A stretch of 56,240 nucleotides of DNA. Origin: Rouxiella silvae. Lineage in GTDB: Bacteria; Pseudomonadota; Gammaproteobacteria; Enterobacterales; Enterobacteriaceae. The position numbers were made by a program, and so were the translations under genes. Positions 38,865 through 46,771 of this stretch are shown here, in pieces (position 1 is the stretch's first letter; each line of letters begins with the position of its first letter). The stretch is taken from NCBI RefSeq assembly GCF_002093625.1, contig NZ_MRWD01000035.1:1-56240 (forward strand), read 5' to 3'. Below the pieces are notes generated by a model. It worked only from the letters and a program-made list of their open reading frames with translations, was not told where the DNA came from and did not search any database.

Positions 38865-40286
38865 ATGCGCTATAAAAATCTCAAACCTTTCCCTGATGAT
38901 TTTTTCTGGGGAGCCTCAACCTCAGCCTATCAGATCGAAGGCGCATGGAATACCGACGGCAAAGGCCCTTCCGTTATTGATGCCCGCAAAGAGTATCCTG
39001 AGGGAACAACGGACTTCACCGTTGCCAGCGATCATTATCATAAATATCAGGAAGATATTGCGCTTTTGGCTGAAGTTGGCCTGCGCGCTTACCGTTTTTC
39101 GATAGCCTGGACGCGCATCATCCCTGACGGTGAGGGGGAGATAAATCAGGCGGGCGTAGACTTTTATCACCGACTGATCGATGAAATCAGAGCACAAGGC
39201 ATGGAACCGATCGTCACCTTATATCACTTTGATCTTCCACAGGCGCTGATGGAAAAAGGGGGGTGGCACAATCGCGTTACAGTGGACGCTTTCGTCCGCT
39301 ATGCCGATGTGGTGTTTGATGCGTTTGGCGATAAGGTCAAGTATTGGTTGACTATAAATGAGCAAAACCTGATGATTTTACAGGGAAATGCGCTGGGTAC
39401 TGTCGATCCGAAAGTCCAGCATGACAAGAAAAATCTCTATCAGCAGAATCATCATATGATGGTGGCTCAGGCGCAGGTAATGTCTCGGCTGCATGAAAAA
39501 TACCCGTCATCTAAAATTGGACCAGCTCCAAATATTGCCCTGATTTATGCGGCAACGCCAAAGCCTGAAGACGTTTTGGCCGCCGAAAACTACAACGCTA
39601 TCCGTAACTGGCTTTATCTTGATATGGCGGTGCACGGAAAATATAACCATCTGGCGTGGGCCTATCTGCAAGAAAAAGGTCTGCTTCCAGACATGCTGCC
39701 CGGAGATGCCGCAATATTGGCGGCAGGAAAGCCGGACTACCTCGCCTTCAACTATTACACCACGCAAACGGTTGAAGCCAGCCGTGGCGACGGGCATGAC
39801 GAAGTTGTACGCGGGGGCAATAAATATTTGAAGTCCGGTGAAGACGGCGTTCATCGCGGTGCGGCAAACGACTATTTACCGCGCACCCAATTCGGCACCG
39901 AGATTGACCCCGTGGGCTTTCGCAATACATTACGCGCCATTTATAGCCGCTATACGCTGCCGCTGCTGATCACTGAAAACGGTATTGGCGCTTTTGATAA
40001 ATTAGAGAAAGACGGCACCATTAATGACCAATATCGCATTGATTATCTCCAGGCGCATATTCACCAAATGCAGCTGGCCATTACCGATGGCGTGGCGATC
40101 ATCGGGTATACGCCGTGGTCGGCGATAGATCTGATTTCCACACATCAGGGCTGCGCCAAGCGCTATGGTTTTATCTTTGTCAATCGCGATGAGTTTGACC
40201 TTAAAGACCTGAAACGTATTAAGAAGAAAAGCGCTTACTGGTATGGTGAGCTGATAAAAAACAATGGCCTTAGTAATAATGCCTGA
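38865..40286 (+). CDS. 6-phospho-beta-glucosidase, GH1 (BglB-like)
   Basis: GH1 enzyme of 473 residues. The acid/base Glu is in 'LTINEQNLM' and the nucleophile in 'LLITENGIGA'; the N-terminal signature is 'FFWGASTSAYQIEGAW'. I chose ATG 38865 because GGGAGC lies just upstream; the ATG at 38853 has no ribosome site. It begins 17 bases after the EIIBCA gene and should hydrolyse its phosphorylated products. It is clearly divergent in sequence from the GH1 protein at 35119, so the two probably differ in preferred glucoside. Confidence 0.92.
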   Translation: MRYKNLKPFPDDFFWGASTSAYQIEGAWNTDGKGPSVIDARKEYPEGTTDFTVASDHYHKYQEDIALLAEVGLRAYRFSIAWTRIIPDGEGEINQAGVDFYHRLIDEIRAQGMEPIVTLYHFDLPQALMEKGGWHNRVTVDAFVRYADVVFDAFGDKVKYWLTINEQNLMILQGNALGTVDPKVQHDKKNLYQQNHHMMVAQAQVMSRLHEKYPSSKIGPAPNIALIYAATPKPEDVLAAENYNAIRNWLYLDMAVHGKYNHLAWAYLQEKGLLPDMLPGDAAILAAGKPDYLAFNYYTTQTVEASRGDGHDEVVRGGNKYLKSGEDGVHRGAANDYLPRTQFGTEIDPVGFRNTLRAIYSRYTLPLLITENGIGAFDKLEKDGTINDQYRIDYLQAHIHQMQLAITDGVAIIGYTPWSAIDLISTHQGCAKRYGFIFVNRDEFDLKDLKRIKKKSAYWYGELIKNNGLSNNA

Positions 40287-40296
40287 GTGAACAATA

Positions 40297-40320
40297 GTGT
40301 GATGCCGCAAGGCATCACAC
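40297..40320 (+). other. hairpin between glucosidase and antiterminator genes
   Basis: Perfect 10-bp stem GTGTGATGCC / GGCATCACAC with GCAA loop and no T-run behind it. It may protect the upstream mRNA or lower expression of the antiterminator gene. Confidence 0.5.
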
Positions 40321-40350
40321 GCCCCCCGATTGATTACCGGTAAGCGTGCC

Positions 40351-41184
40351 ATGAGAATAATAAAAATATTAAGCAACAATGCCATTGTGGTAGAAAACCA
40401 GCAGGAAGAGACGCTTGTCGCACTGGGCCGGGGTATTGGTTTTGGCAAAAAGCCGGGAGATATGGCTGAACCCACGCTGTTCGAGGCACAGTATCTTGAG
40501 AAAAATGACGATGTCACAAACTCATGGCGACAGCTTTTCAGTAATATTCCCGACGAAATCATACAAACGTCGAGAAAAATAGTCAGCAATATAGAGCGCA
40601 CGTTTGCCGTTGCGTCACAGCTGTCTCTTATTCTGGCATTAAGCGACCATATTTATTACGCCATTACCCGCGCCAGTAAAAATCAGCTAATTCGCAATCC
40701 TCTGGCCTGGGATATTCAAATTTTCTATCCTCAAGAGTATGGTATGGCGAAAGAGGCAATTGAACTCATCAAACGGTCGATGTCTGTCACCCTTCCTGAG
40801 GAGGAAGCCGGTTTCATTGCCTTGCATATCGTTAACTGTCGGCACAATGGCAACATGCACGATACGATGCACTCCGCAAATCTTATCAAAGATATACTGA
40901 ATATTATAAAGCTGTACCTGCGTATAGAGTTGAACGAAAACTCATTAAGCTTTCAGCGCATCGTCACCCATCTAAAGTTTTTCTCAATGCGTATGATGAA
41001 TAACAGCCCGTTCTCACTCGACGACGCGTCGCTTTATGTCGACATTAAGGAAAAACTGCCTACATCCTATCGCTGCACGGAAAAAATTGAGCGCTGGCTA
41101 AATAGTAATCACAACTACACCATGAGTCTTGATGAAAAAATGTTCCTTACTATTCATATTGAACGCCTGCGAACGCCTTCATAG
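40351..41184 (+). CDS. BglG-family transcription antiterminator
   Basis: RNA-binding antiterminator of 277 residues. An N-terminal CAT domain ('MRIIKILSNNAIVVENQQ', 'LGRGIGFGKKPGD') binds the RAT. Two PRD domains follow; the regulated His residues are in 'SDHIYYAITR', 'GFIALHIVN' and 'RIVTHLKFF'. I chose ATG 40351; an upstream TTG at 40330 is less likely. It is the last gene of the EIIBCA-glucosidase-antiterminator operon and would act on the RAT at 36851-36880, making the system autogenous. Confidence 0.92.
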   Translation: MRIIKILSNNAIVVENQQEETLVALGRGIGFGKKPGDMAEPTLFEAQYLEKNDDVTNSWRQLFSNIPDEIIQTSRKIVSNIERTFAVASQLSLILALSDHIYYAITRASKNQLIRNPLAWDIQIFYPQEYGMAKEAIELIKRSMSVTLPEEEAGFIALHIVNCRHNGNMHDTMHSANLIKDILNIIKLYLRIELNENSLSFQRIVTHLKFFSMRMMNNSPFSLDDASLYVDIKEKLPTSYRCTEKIERWLNSNHNYTMSLDEKMFLTIHIERLRTPS

Positions 41185-41260
41185 GCCCAGCCACAAGGTC
41201 AACGCGTGGCATGCCACCCGTGTTCGGGGTGACAAACTCCACATGAGTAACCACGGATGA

Positions 41261-42247
41261 CTACCAGCGCTGATGGACCCACGGCGCGATTTTTTCCTGA
41301 TAGATGCTTTTCAGCGCAATCATTGTTTCGTCAGAAAGTGCAGCGATTTCGCTGGCGCGGGCATTCGCCTCAGACTGCGCTTTGCTTTTCGAACCGGGAA
41401 TAACAACGGTGACGTTTTCGTTCATCAAAATCCAACGCAGCGCAAACATCGCCATCGTGACGTCGCCGGTGACAAAACGTCGAATATCTTCGACGGCGTC
41501 AAGAGCTACGTCGTAGGGTACGCCGGAAAACGTTTCGCCTTTGTCGAAGGCTTCGCCGTTGCGGTTAAACGCACGATGATCGTCTGCCGAGAAAGCGGTA
41601 TCAGCACGCATTTTACCCGTTAAAAGGCCTGATGCGAGTGGAACGCGGGCAATAATCCCGACATCGCGCCTTTTAGCTTCGTGGAGAAGCAACTCGGCCG
41701 GACGCTGCCTAAAAATGTTATATATCAGCTGGATAGAAGAAACATTGGCAAACTCTAGCGCCTTAAGCCCCTCTTCAACTTTCTCGACGGACACGCCATA
41801 GTGGCGAATTTTGCCGGCGGCAACCATGTCATCCATCACGCTGAACACTTCCGGCGTGTAGTAGATCTCAGTCGGTGGACAGTGCAGCTGCACCAGATCC
41901 AGCGAGTCCGTTTGCAAGTTTTCTAACGATCGGTCAATAAACTCATTCAGGTTTTTCGCCGTATAGCCCTGTGCAACGTGCGGGGAGAGGCGTCTTCCCA
42001 GCTTAGTGGCAACGTAAGGGCGTTCTCCGCCGCGCTCATTGAGCACCTTGGCAATAATTTTTTCTGAACGACCATCGCCATACACATCGGCTGTATCAAT
42101 AAAGGTAATGCCCGCATCCAGCGCGGCGTGCAGCGCAGCTTCGGCATCCTGGATGCTGACTTCGCCCCAGGTTCCCCCAATGGCCCATGCCCCAAATCCA
42201 ATTTGTGAGACACTCTGTCCTGTGCGACCCAAAATTCTCTGTTTCAT
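41261..42247 (-). CDS. aldo/keto reductase
   Basis: NADPH-dependent carbonyl reductase of 328 residues. The catalytic tetrad is visible: Asp and Tyr in 'FIDTADVYGDGRSE', Lys in 'YVATKLGRRL' and His in 'LVQLHCPP'. The C-terminal phosphate-binding motif is 'VTVVIPGSKSKAQSEANA'. It resembles the YajO/YeaE-like and plant-type KAB-like AKR groups. The substrate is unknown. ATG 42247 has AAGGA upstream. It is divergent from the LysR gene at 42421 and probably under its control. Confidence 0.88.
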   Translation of the reverse strand: MKQRILGRTGQSVSQIGFGAWAIGGTWGEVSIQDAEAALHAALDAGITFIDTADVYGDGRSEKIIAKVLNERGGERPYVATKLGRRLSPHVAQGYTAKNLNEFIDRSLENLQTDSLDLVQLHCPPTEIYYTPEVFSVMDDMVAAGKIRHYGVSVEKVEEGLKALEFANVSSIQLIYNIFRQRPAELLLHEAKRRDVGIIARVPLASGLLTGKMRADTAFSADDHRAFNRNGEAFDKGETFSGVPYDVALDAVEDIRRFVTGDVTMAMFALRWILMNENVTVVIPGSKSKAQSEANARASEIAALSDETMIALKSIYQEKIAPWVHQRW

Positions 42248-42420
42248 GCATTCATTCCTTAAGATTCAACTGACATAACCGGCACTGAAATACTCGTAAA
42301 CTCAACGCGTTTCGCAATAGCGGAAAAGAGTTCAGCGAGCTTATCGTTTACGTGCGGGGAACACTCGTGATAAAAGATGAGCTACATTCATTCAAACAGT
42401 GATTATGATTCATCTTGAAT

Positions 42421-43335
42421 ATGCAACGGATTGACTTCGCTGACCTACAGGTTTTCTTGACGGTTCTGCGCTGTAGAAGTTTTAAGCTCGCCGCCATCGA
42501 ACTGGGGCTTTCATCTTCAGCCGTAAGCCATGCGGTACGTCGCCTGGAAACACGTTTAGGTGCAAGATTACTCAACAGAACCAGCCGTGCCGTGTCCTCT
42601 ACCGCGCTAGGGATGGACTTGGCCGAGAGGCTCGCCGGAGGATTTGATGCCATTTCATCGGCACTTGAGACGATTAATGCACCGGGCCGAGGACGATTTG
42701 GTGAGCTGCGGATCAACGTATTTGCCGATGCTGCGCATCTGCTTATCACCCCAGCATTACAGGCATTTTCAGAACGTTGCGCGGACGTTAAACTGACCAT
42801 TGTGATTGAGGACAGGCCGGTGGATATTACCGCCGAGGGCTTTGATGCTGGCGTCCGCTACGGCCACCTCGTGCCGGAAGACATGATTGCCGTACCACTT
42901 AGCGGCGACCAGCAGTGGATAATTGCCGCTTCACCCGATTATCTTGAGCGCCGCGGTACACCTTATACCCTTTCAGACCTCGCGCAGCACAACTGTCTGC
43001 AACTGTTGCTGGGAAATAACGCAAGTTTCAGGTGGGAGTTTGGCAAGGCGGAAAATACTGTCACCATGAACGTACCCGGACTGATCTCAATAAAAGATAC
43101 GGCAACAACGATTTCTGCCGCCAGAGCGGGCCTCGGTTTGGGCTATTTTTTAGAATCTAGAATAGAAGAAGAGTTAACTCAGGGAACGCTGGTAAAGGTA
43201 CTGGGTGACTTCGCCGCCTACGGTGCACCGTTTCATATGTATTACAGCAGTCGCCGACACGGTCATCCCGCCCTAAGAGAGCTTGTAAATATTATTCGCC
43301 AGCAAAATGGTCTGCAATCACTTCCAGAACTTTAA
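42421..43335 (+). CDS. LysR-family regulator
   Basis: LysR-type protein of 304 residues with an N-terminal winged helix ('LQVFLTVLRCRSFKLAAIELGLSSSAVSHAVRRLETRLGARLLNRTSR') and a C-terminal periplasmic-binding-like effector domain ending near 'YYSSRRHGHPALRELVNII'. It falls in the large AaeR/YafC-like group by sequence feel. ATG 42421 is used; the frame begins with TTG at 42415. The divergent aldo/keto reductase gene, 173 bases away, is the probable target. Confidence 0.88.
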   Translation: MQRIDFADLQVFLTVLRCRSFKLAAIELGLSSSAVSHAVRRLETRLGARLLNRTSRAVSSTALGMDLAERLAGGFDAISSALETINAPGRGRFGELRINVFADAAHLLITPALQAFSERCADVKLTIVIEDRPVDITAEGFDAGVRYGHLVPEDMIAVPLSGDQQWIIAASPDYLERRGTPYTLSDLAQHNCLQLLLGNNASFRWEFGKAENTVTMNVPGLISIKDTATTISAARAGLGLGYFLESRIEEELTQGTLVKVLGDFAAYGAPFHMYYSSRRHGHPALRELVNIIRQQNGLQSLPEL

Positions 43336-43444
43336 TGTTTATCTCGAGGTTAAAATTCGCGACATTGAATTTAATTAGCGAAGATAAATGTTAAACACAT
43401 TAACTAAAGCTAACAAGACCGTCCTTCGGTGCGTGCGGATTGAT

Positions 43445-43464
43445 AATTTAAGTTTACTTAAATT
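43445..43464. repeat. AT-rich palindrome
   Basis: Perfect inverted repeat AATTTAAGT-TT-ACTTAAATT between the convergent LysR gene and the small gene at 43523. It could be a weak terminator or a binding site. Confidence 0.4.
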
Positions 43465-43522
43465 TTATCTTTCCTTGCCACATCCCGACGTTATAATATG
43501 CCAAACGGGCAATCATTGCGGA

Positions 43523-43726
43523 TCAGTTCATTTTTTCAGCTATCAGGCGCAGCGCGTTTAGGCAATTATGTTTGAACACCTCATTAGATGCCTTTTCCGC
43601 CTCATGCTTAAGCAAAGCCGCAATCTCATGGAGATGCACAGGCCGCTCTGCTTCAAGCAATAACGCTACCGCATAACCTATAACAGCATGGACATCATCC
43701 TGGTTCGCTGCTTTTTCATCGACCAA
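43523..43726 (-). CDS. small helical protein, FumD/AriR-like
   Basis: Protein of 67 residues, helical and acidic: 'VHAVIGYAVALLLEAERPVHLHEIAALLKHEAEKA' then 'CLNALRLIAEKMN'. The pattern matches the protein at 6097-6309 and loosely the FumD (DUF2767) or YmgB/AriR families of small stress proteins. The start is a TTG with AAGGTGGGA upstream; there is no ATG in this frame, so the exact start is uncertain. Function unknown. Confidence 0.5.
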   Translation of the reverse strand: MVDEKAANQDDVHAVIGYAVALLLEAERPVHLHEIAALLKHEAEKASNEVFKHNCLNALRLIAEKMN

Positions 43727-44183
43727 TTGCTATTCCCACCTTCCCATTATTGATGTTTATAGGGTTTAACTCGCAAACGAGCGTCTAGCTTAACGCTTCA
43801 CGTATTTAAAATATAGCCAGTTTATACCCTCCGCCTCAAACCGACTCTTTTTTATACAGCAAAAAAAGGGGTTACTTATTCATTTTGTTAACTTTAATTA
43901 AATTTACATGATTTAACACTTAGCAAGACAAGTATTAATTAATGTAAGGTAAGTGAAAACTTTTTTGTAGAGATTAATTATATTACTATTTTTACGCCCC
44001 CCTGGGATTATAGAAAAGGATCGGCTCTTTTCACTCAATCATCGTGTTACCTTACGCCCATTGATTATTTTAGTTGCTAACATTAAAAGCAATTAGTTAG
44101 CATGTAGATTGATGCGGCTAATGAGATCTTTTGCCCTCTTAATAATTATTATAAAGTAGACCCTAAGGACTGAGAGGCAGAAG
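43727..44183. other. AT-rich gene-free region
   Basis: About 450 bases with strongly AT-rich sequence and several A- and T-tracts between two divergent small genes. It may be bent DNA or an H-NS target (inference from composition). No tRNA, open frame, terminator or operator was recognised. Confidence 0.4.
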
Positions 44184-44489
44184 ATGAAGTGTGATTGTAT
44201 TGTCTTTGGGCACGGGTATAACGGTGCCGTGCTGGCTCTCGAATGGCAGGGAGAAGAATTTGTTGAAATTTATCCTTCGCCGGTGATCCTTGAGAAGAGA
44301 ATAAAAGATTCGGCGAAAAAAGACGCCCTCAGCCAAAAAAAGGAAAAATTCTTTATAATCAGTCTTATATCAAGAATTGACAACGCTCGCTACCTTCTTG
44401 CTCACGCCGAAGGTGAGCACGTCGAGGATATAGATATTCACATTTTAACGGCTCGCCCCCGACCTAAACCATTATCATTAGAAGACTAA
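44184..44489 (+). CDS. hypothetical protein
   Basis: Protein of 101 residues with a good ribosome site (GAGAGG). It starts 'MKCDCIVFGHGYNGAVLALEW' and appears soluble, with alternating strands and a Lys-rich middle; the C terminus is Pro/Arg-rich. I do not recognise a family. It precedes the CI-type repressor gene by 140 bases in the same orientation and may belong to the same acquired segment. Confidence 0.5.
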   Translation: MKCDCIVFGHGYNGAVLALEWQGEEFVEIYPSPVILEKRIKDSAKKDALSQKKEKFFIISLISRIDNARYLLAHAEGEHVEDIDIHILTARPRPKPLSLED

Positions 44490-44628
44490 TTTATATACTG
44501 CCAAGCATAAAGCCCCTCAAAATTTAAATAGTATTTGATATAACTGAAATCGGCCATATGATAGGCGCTCGCCAGCGGCAGCACTCGGCAATGTGGTCTG
44601 ATAAGTTAAACTGATTAGGATTTTGAAG

Positions 44629-45315
44629 ATGGATAAGAAACAAAGAGATATCCTGGCGAAACGTTTTATTCTTGAGGGGAATATTGGCGATCGGATTTTC
44701 AAGTTAAGAAAAAGTAAAGAACTGACTCAGAGGGAGCTTGCCAATTCACTGCGTGTTTCCCACGTCACCATATCCCAATGGGAGAATGGTGAGAGCGAAC
44801 CTAAAGGAAGTAATCTTATATCTCTTAGCTTTGCATTAGACTGCTCCCCCACTCATCTGATGTATGGGATTGATTTTGATAAAACAGAATCAGACATTCA
44901 ACCCAATACGCTGTGTATCCGGTATCCGGTGTTAACGCACGTCCAGGCTGCAAATTTAGGCATTCCGTTGGATGTTAATTCACTAAAAAATATAAACTTG
45001 TGGTTTGAATCCGATGCTCCTTTAATGGGCGATGGGTTTTGGACTCAGGTTAATAATGACTCGATGACGGCCCCCTTGGGGATTAGTATTCCTGAAGGCA
45101 CTTATACGCTTTTTGATACCTCTCGCGATGCGGTGAGTGGAGACTTGGTTATGGCTAAATTCCAGGACTCAACGGAGGCGACGTTCAAAAAATATGTTAT
45201 TGATGCTGGGCAGAAGTATTTGAAAGGATTAAACCCAACCTGGCCGATGGCGCTTATTAAAGATGATTGTGAAATTATTGGCGTAGCCGTAGAAACCAAA
45301 CTACGACTTATTTAA
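44629..45315 (+). CDS. CI-like repressor (HTH + S24 domain), orphan
   Basis: Protein of 228 residues. An XRE/Cro-type helix-turn-helix occupies about residues 20-75 ('LTQRELANSLRVSHVTISQWENGES'). A C-terminal peptidase S24/LexA-like domain follows, with catalytic Ser145 ('NNDSMTAP') and Lys187 or Lys188 ('TFKKYV'). The self-cleavage site expected as VQAG reads VQAAN here (residues 105-109), so the cleavage-site glycine is missing. I chose ATG 44629 because AGGA lies upstream. No phage genes, Cro partner or divergent early promoter is obvious. It may be a relic repressor or a regulator recruited to host genes. Confidence 0.85.
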   Translation: MDKKQRDILAKRFILEGNIGDRIFKLRKSKELTQRELANSLRVSHVTISQWENGESEPKGSNLISLSFALDCSPTHLMYGIDFDKTESDIQPNTLCIRYPVLTHVQAANLGIPLDVNSLKNINLWFESDAPLMGDGFWTQVNNDSMTAPLGISIPEGTYTLFDTSRDAVSGDLVMAKFQDSTEATFKKYVIDAGQKYLKGLNPTWPMALIKDDCEIIGVAVETKLRLI

Positions 45316-45342
45316 GTTAACCCTACTCCAACGTTTCAACGT

Positions 45343-45368
45343 AAAAAGCTGCCCTCAGGCAGCTTTTT
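45343..45368. terminator. bidirectional terminator after the repressor
   Basis: Perfect 11-bp stem AAAAAGCTGCC / GGCAGCTTTTT with loop CTCA, between the repressor gene and the convergent lipoprotein genes. Confidence 0.88.
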
Positions 45369-45394
45369 TAACGATCAATAAACTCTTCTAACAA

Positions 45395-45622
45395 TCAGTT
45401 AGGTATCTCGGAGACTTCCTTAACCTCTGATTTATTTATCTGCTGCTTCACCCCGTTTGCATCGGTGTAACCTAGCATACCCGTGTCAGTTTCTTTCGGT
45501 TTTCCATCACTGATTATGGTACGCGCATCATTGGTATGAATGGCATAGCTAGTACGTGTACACCCTGTCAATGCAGCCAGACACAGCACGGCAGCCATAG
45601 GTAAAATGATGAGTTTTTTCAT
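45395..45622 (-). CDS. YgdI/YgdR-family lipoprotein (DUF903)
   Basis: Lipoprotein of 75 residues with lipobox LTGC and a small beta domain 'YAIHTNDARTIISDGKPKETDTGMLGYTDANG', typical of DUF903 proteins such as E. coli YgdI and YgdR. Function unknown; it is probably anchored to a membrane, facing the periplasm. It is 16 bases downstream of a paralogue of the same family, so the pair are cotranscribed. Confidence 0.88.
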   Translation of the reverse strand: MKKLIILPMAAVLCLAALTGCTRTSYAIHTNDARTIISDGKPKETDTGMLGYTDANGVKQQINKSEVKEVSEIPN

Positions 45623-45638
45623 TGACCTCTCCTTCGGA

Positions 45639-45872
45639 TTAATTGTCCAGTTCGCTCATGTTACTAATCTGATTACGGTTTATTTGCTCAGTTTTGCCTG
45701 TTTGCGCATTTTTATAAGATACCAGTCCGGTATCGTTATCAATTTGCGGTTTGCCGCTTGTGACTATCGTTTTTCCATCCGTCGTTTTGATTGCCTGATT
45801 TGAAGAGCATCCAGCTACGGTAAATACTGACAGTGAAGTTAGGATAAATACTACTAAAGCTGTTTTTTTCAC
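45639..45872 (-). CDS. YgdI/YgdR-family lipoprotein (DUF903)
   Basis: Lipoprotein of 77 residues with lipobox VAGC and core 'IKTTDGKTIVTSGKPQIDNDTGLVSYKNAQTGKTEQINR'. It is a paralogue of the gene directly downstream, with recognisably shared DGK-T and D-TG--Y motifs but considerable divergence. It is first in the two-gene unit, with AGGAG before its ATG. Confidence 0.88.
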   Translation of the reverse strand: MKKTALVVFILTSLSVFTVAGCSSNQAIKTTDGKTIVTSGKPQIDNDTGLVSYKNAQTGKTEQINRNQISNMSELDN

Positions 45873-46181
45873 GAGGTTCTCCTTGAATGTGAAATATTAT
45901 CGGCGCCTTTCAAGTATAGACAATTGTTCCTTTCTGGCTTTGCCTACCGACAAAATCATGATTTGCACCACAAAATATGGCCTAAATCAGCGCAGTCGTG
46001 GCGCATGTGATAGCTTTCGAACTCCCTCTCTGTTGTGTATTATCAACATGGGTCCATGCTGCCCGCCGCTCGCACCCGAAAGGGAAAGGTGAAAGCATGT
46101 TTATCTCCGAATCGTTCGTCTCTCTTGAACGTCGAGGTTTGGCAACGCGAGTCCCAACACGCCTCGGCTACAGGAGGAACA
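45873..46181. other. divergent intergenic region
   Basis: About 300 bases between the lipoprotein pair and the glyoxalase-like gene. It contains the promoters of both units. Open frames here lack ribosome sites and no other element was recognised. Confidence 0.35.
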
Positions 46182-46712
46182 ATGTTTTCTATCGATCAGG
46201 CCAAACTAATGGCCAAAAGACTTCACGCGTCACTGACCTCGCGTAATCAAGACCTCTCTTACTGTGCAGCGCTCGAATTAGTGGCCCAGCAAATGGGATA
46301 TCGAGACTGGAATACCGCGTCAGCGATGCTCGAGCGGCAAGTTACCCCACCCGCCATTACTTTCGACAAAACCATTCCGATATTGAGAATGTTTGATGAA
46401 ACCAAAGCGCGTGAGTTCTATCTAGATTTCATGGGGTTTAGCGTTGAGTTTGAACACCGCTTCGAGGCGCACCTGCCGCTGTATCTAGGACTGGTAAGAA
46501 ACGGGCTGCACATCCATCTTTCCGAACACCACGGCGACGCCAGCCCCGGCTCGACAATATTTGTCTCAATGCAAAATATCGAACTGCTGAGGGATGAGCT
46601 ACAGGCCAAACAGTATGGTTATGGACGCCCGGATATTATTGAGCAGGACTGGGGAAAAGTTCTTGAAGTGTATGACCCGTTCGGCAATCGAGTCCGTTTC
46701 TGCCAACGTTAA
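46182..46712 (+). CDS. glyoxalase superfamily protein with N-terminal helical domain
   Basis: Protein of 176 residues. An N-terminal helical part ('SIDQAKLMAKRLHASLTSRNQDLSYCAALELVAQQMGYRDWNTASAML') resembles that of stand-alone bleomycin-resistance/glyoxalase-like proteins. The C-terminal VOC domain has 'IPILRMFDETKAREFYLDFMGF', 'LHIHLSEHHGD' and 'VYDPFGNRVRFCQR'. It may bind a xenobiotic or act on a small substrate; the role is unproved. I chose ATG 46182 because AGGAGG lies right upstream; the frame extends to 46035 without conservation. Confidence 0.82.
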   Translation: MFSIDQAKLMAKRLHASLTSRNQDLSYCAALELVAQQMGYRDWNTASAMLERQVTPPAITFDKTIPILRMFDETKAREFYLDFMGFSVEFEHRFEAHLPLYLGLVRNGLHIHLSEHHGDASPGSTIFVSMQNIELLRDELQAKQYGYGRPDIIEQDWGKVLEVYDPFGNRVRFCQR

Positions 46713-46724
46713 GAGGTCATGAGT

Positions 46725-46767
46725 TTCAACGGGGAGACGGTATACCCCCTCTCCCCGTTGAATTTTT
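46725..46767. terminator. bidirectional terminator
   Basis: Perfect 13-bp stem TTCAACGGGGAGA / TCTCCCCGTTGAA with 12-base loop, followed by TTTTT, between the convergent glyoxalase-like and PAP2 phosphatase genes. Confidence 0.85.
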
Positions 46768-46771
46768 ATCA

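Noticed and set aside
41185-41260. Terminator between the antiterminator gene and the aldo/keto reductase
   Set aside because: Short repeats (TGGCATGCCA, CACCC/GGGTG) occur but there is no T-run; not enough to call.
46035-46181. Longer start for the glyoxalase-like protein
   Set aside because: The extension is not protein-like, while AGGAGG precedes the ATG at 46182.
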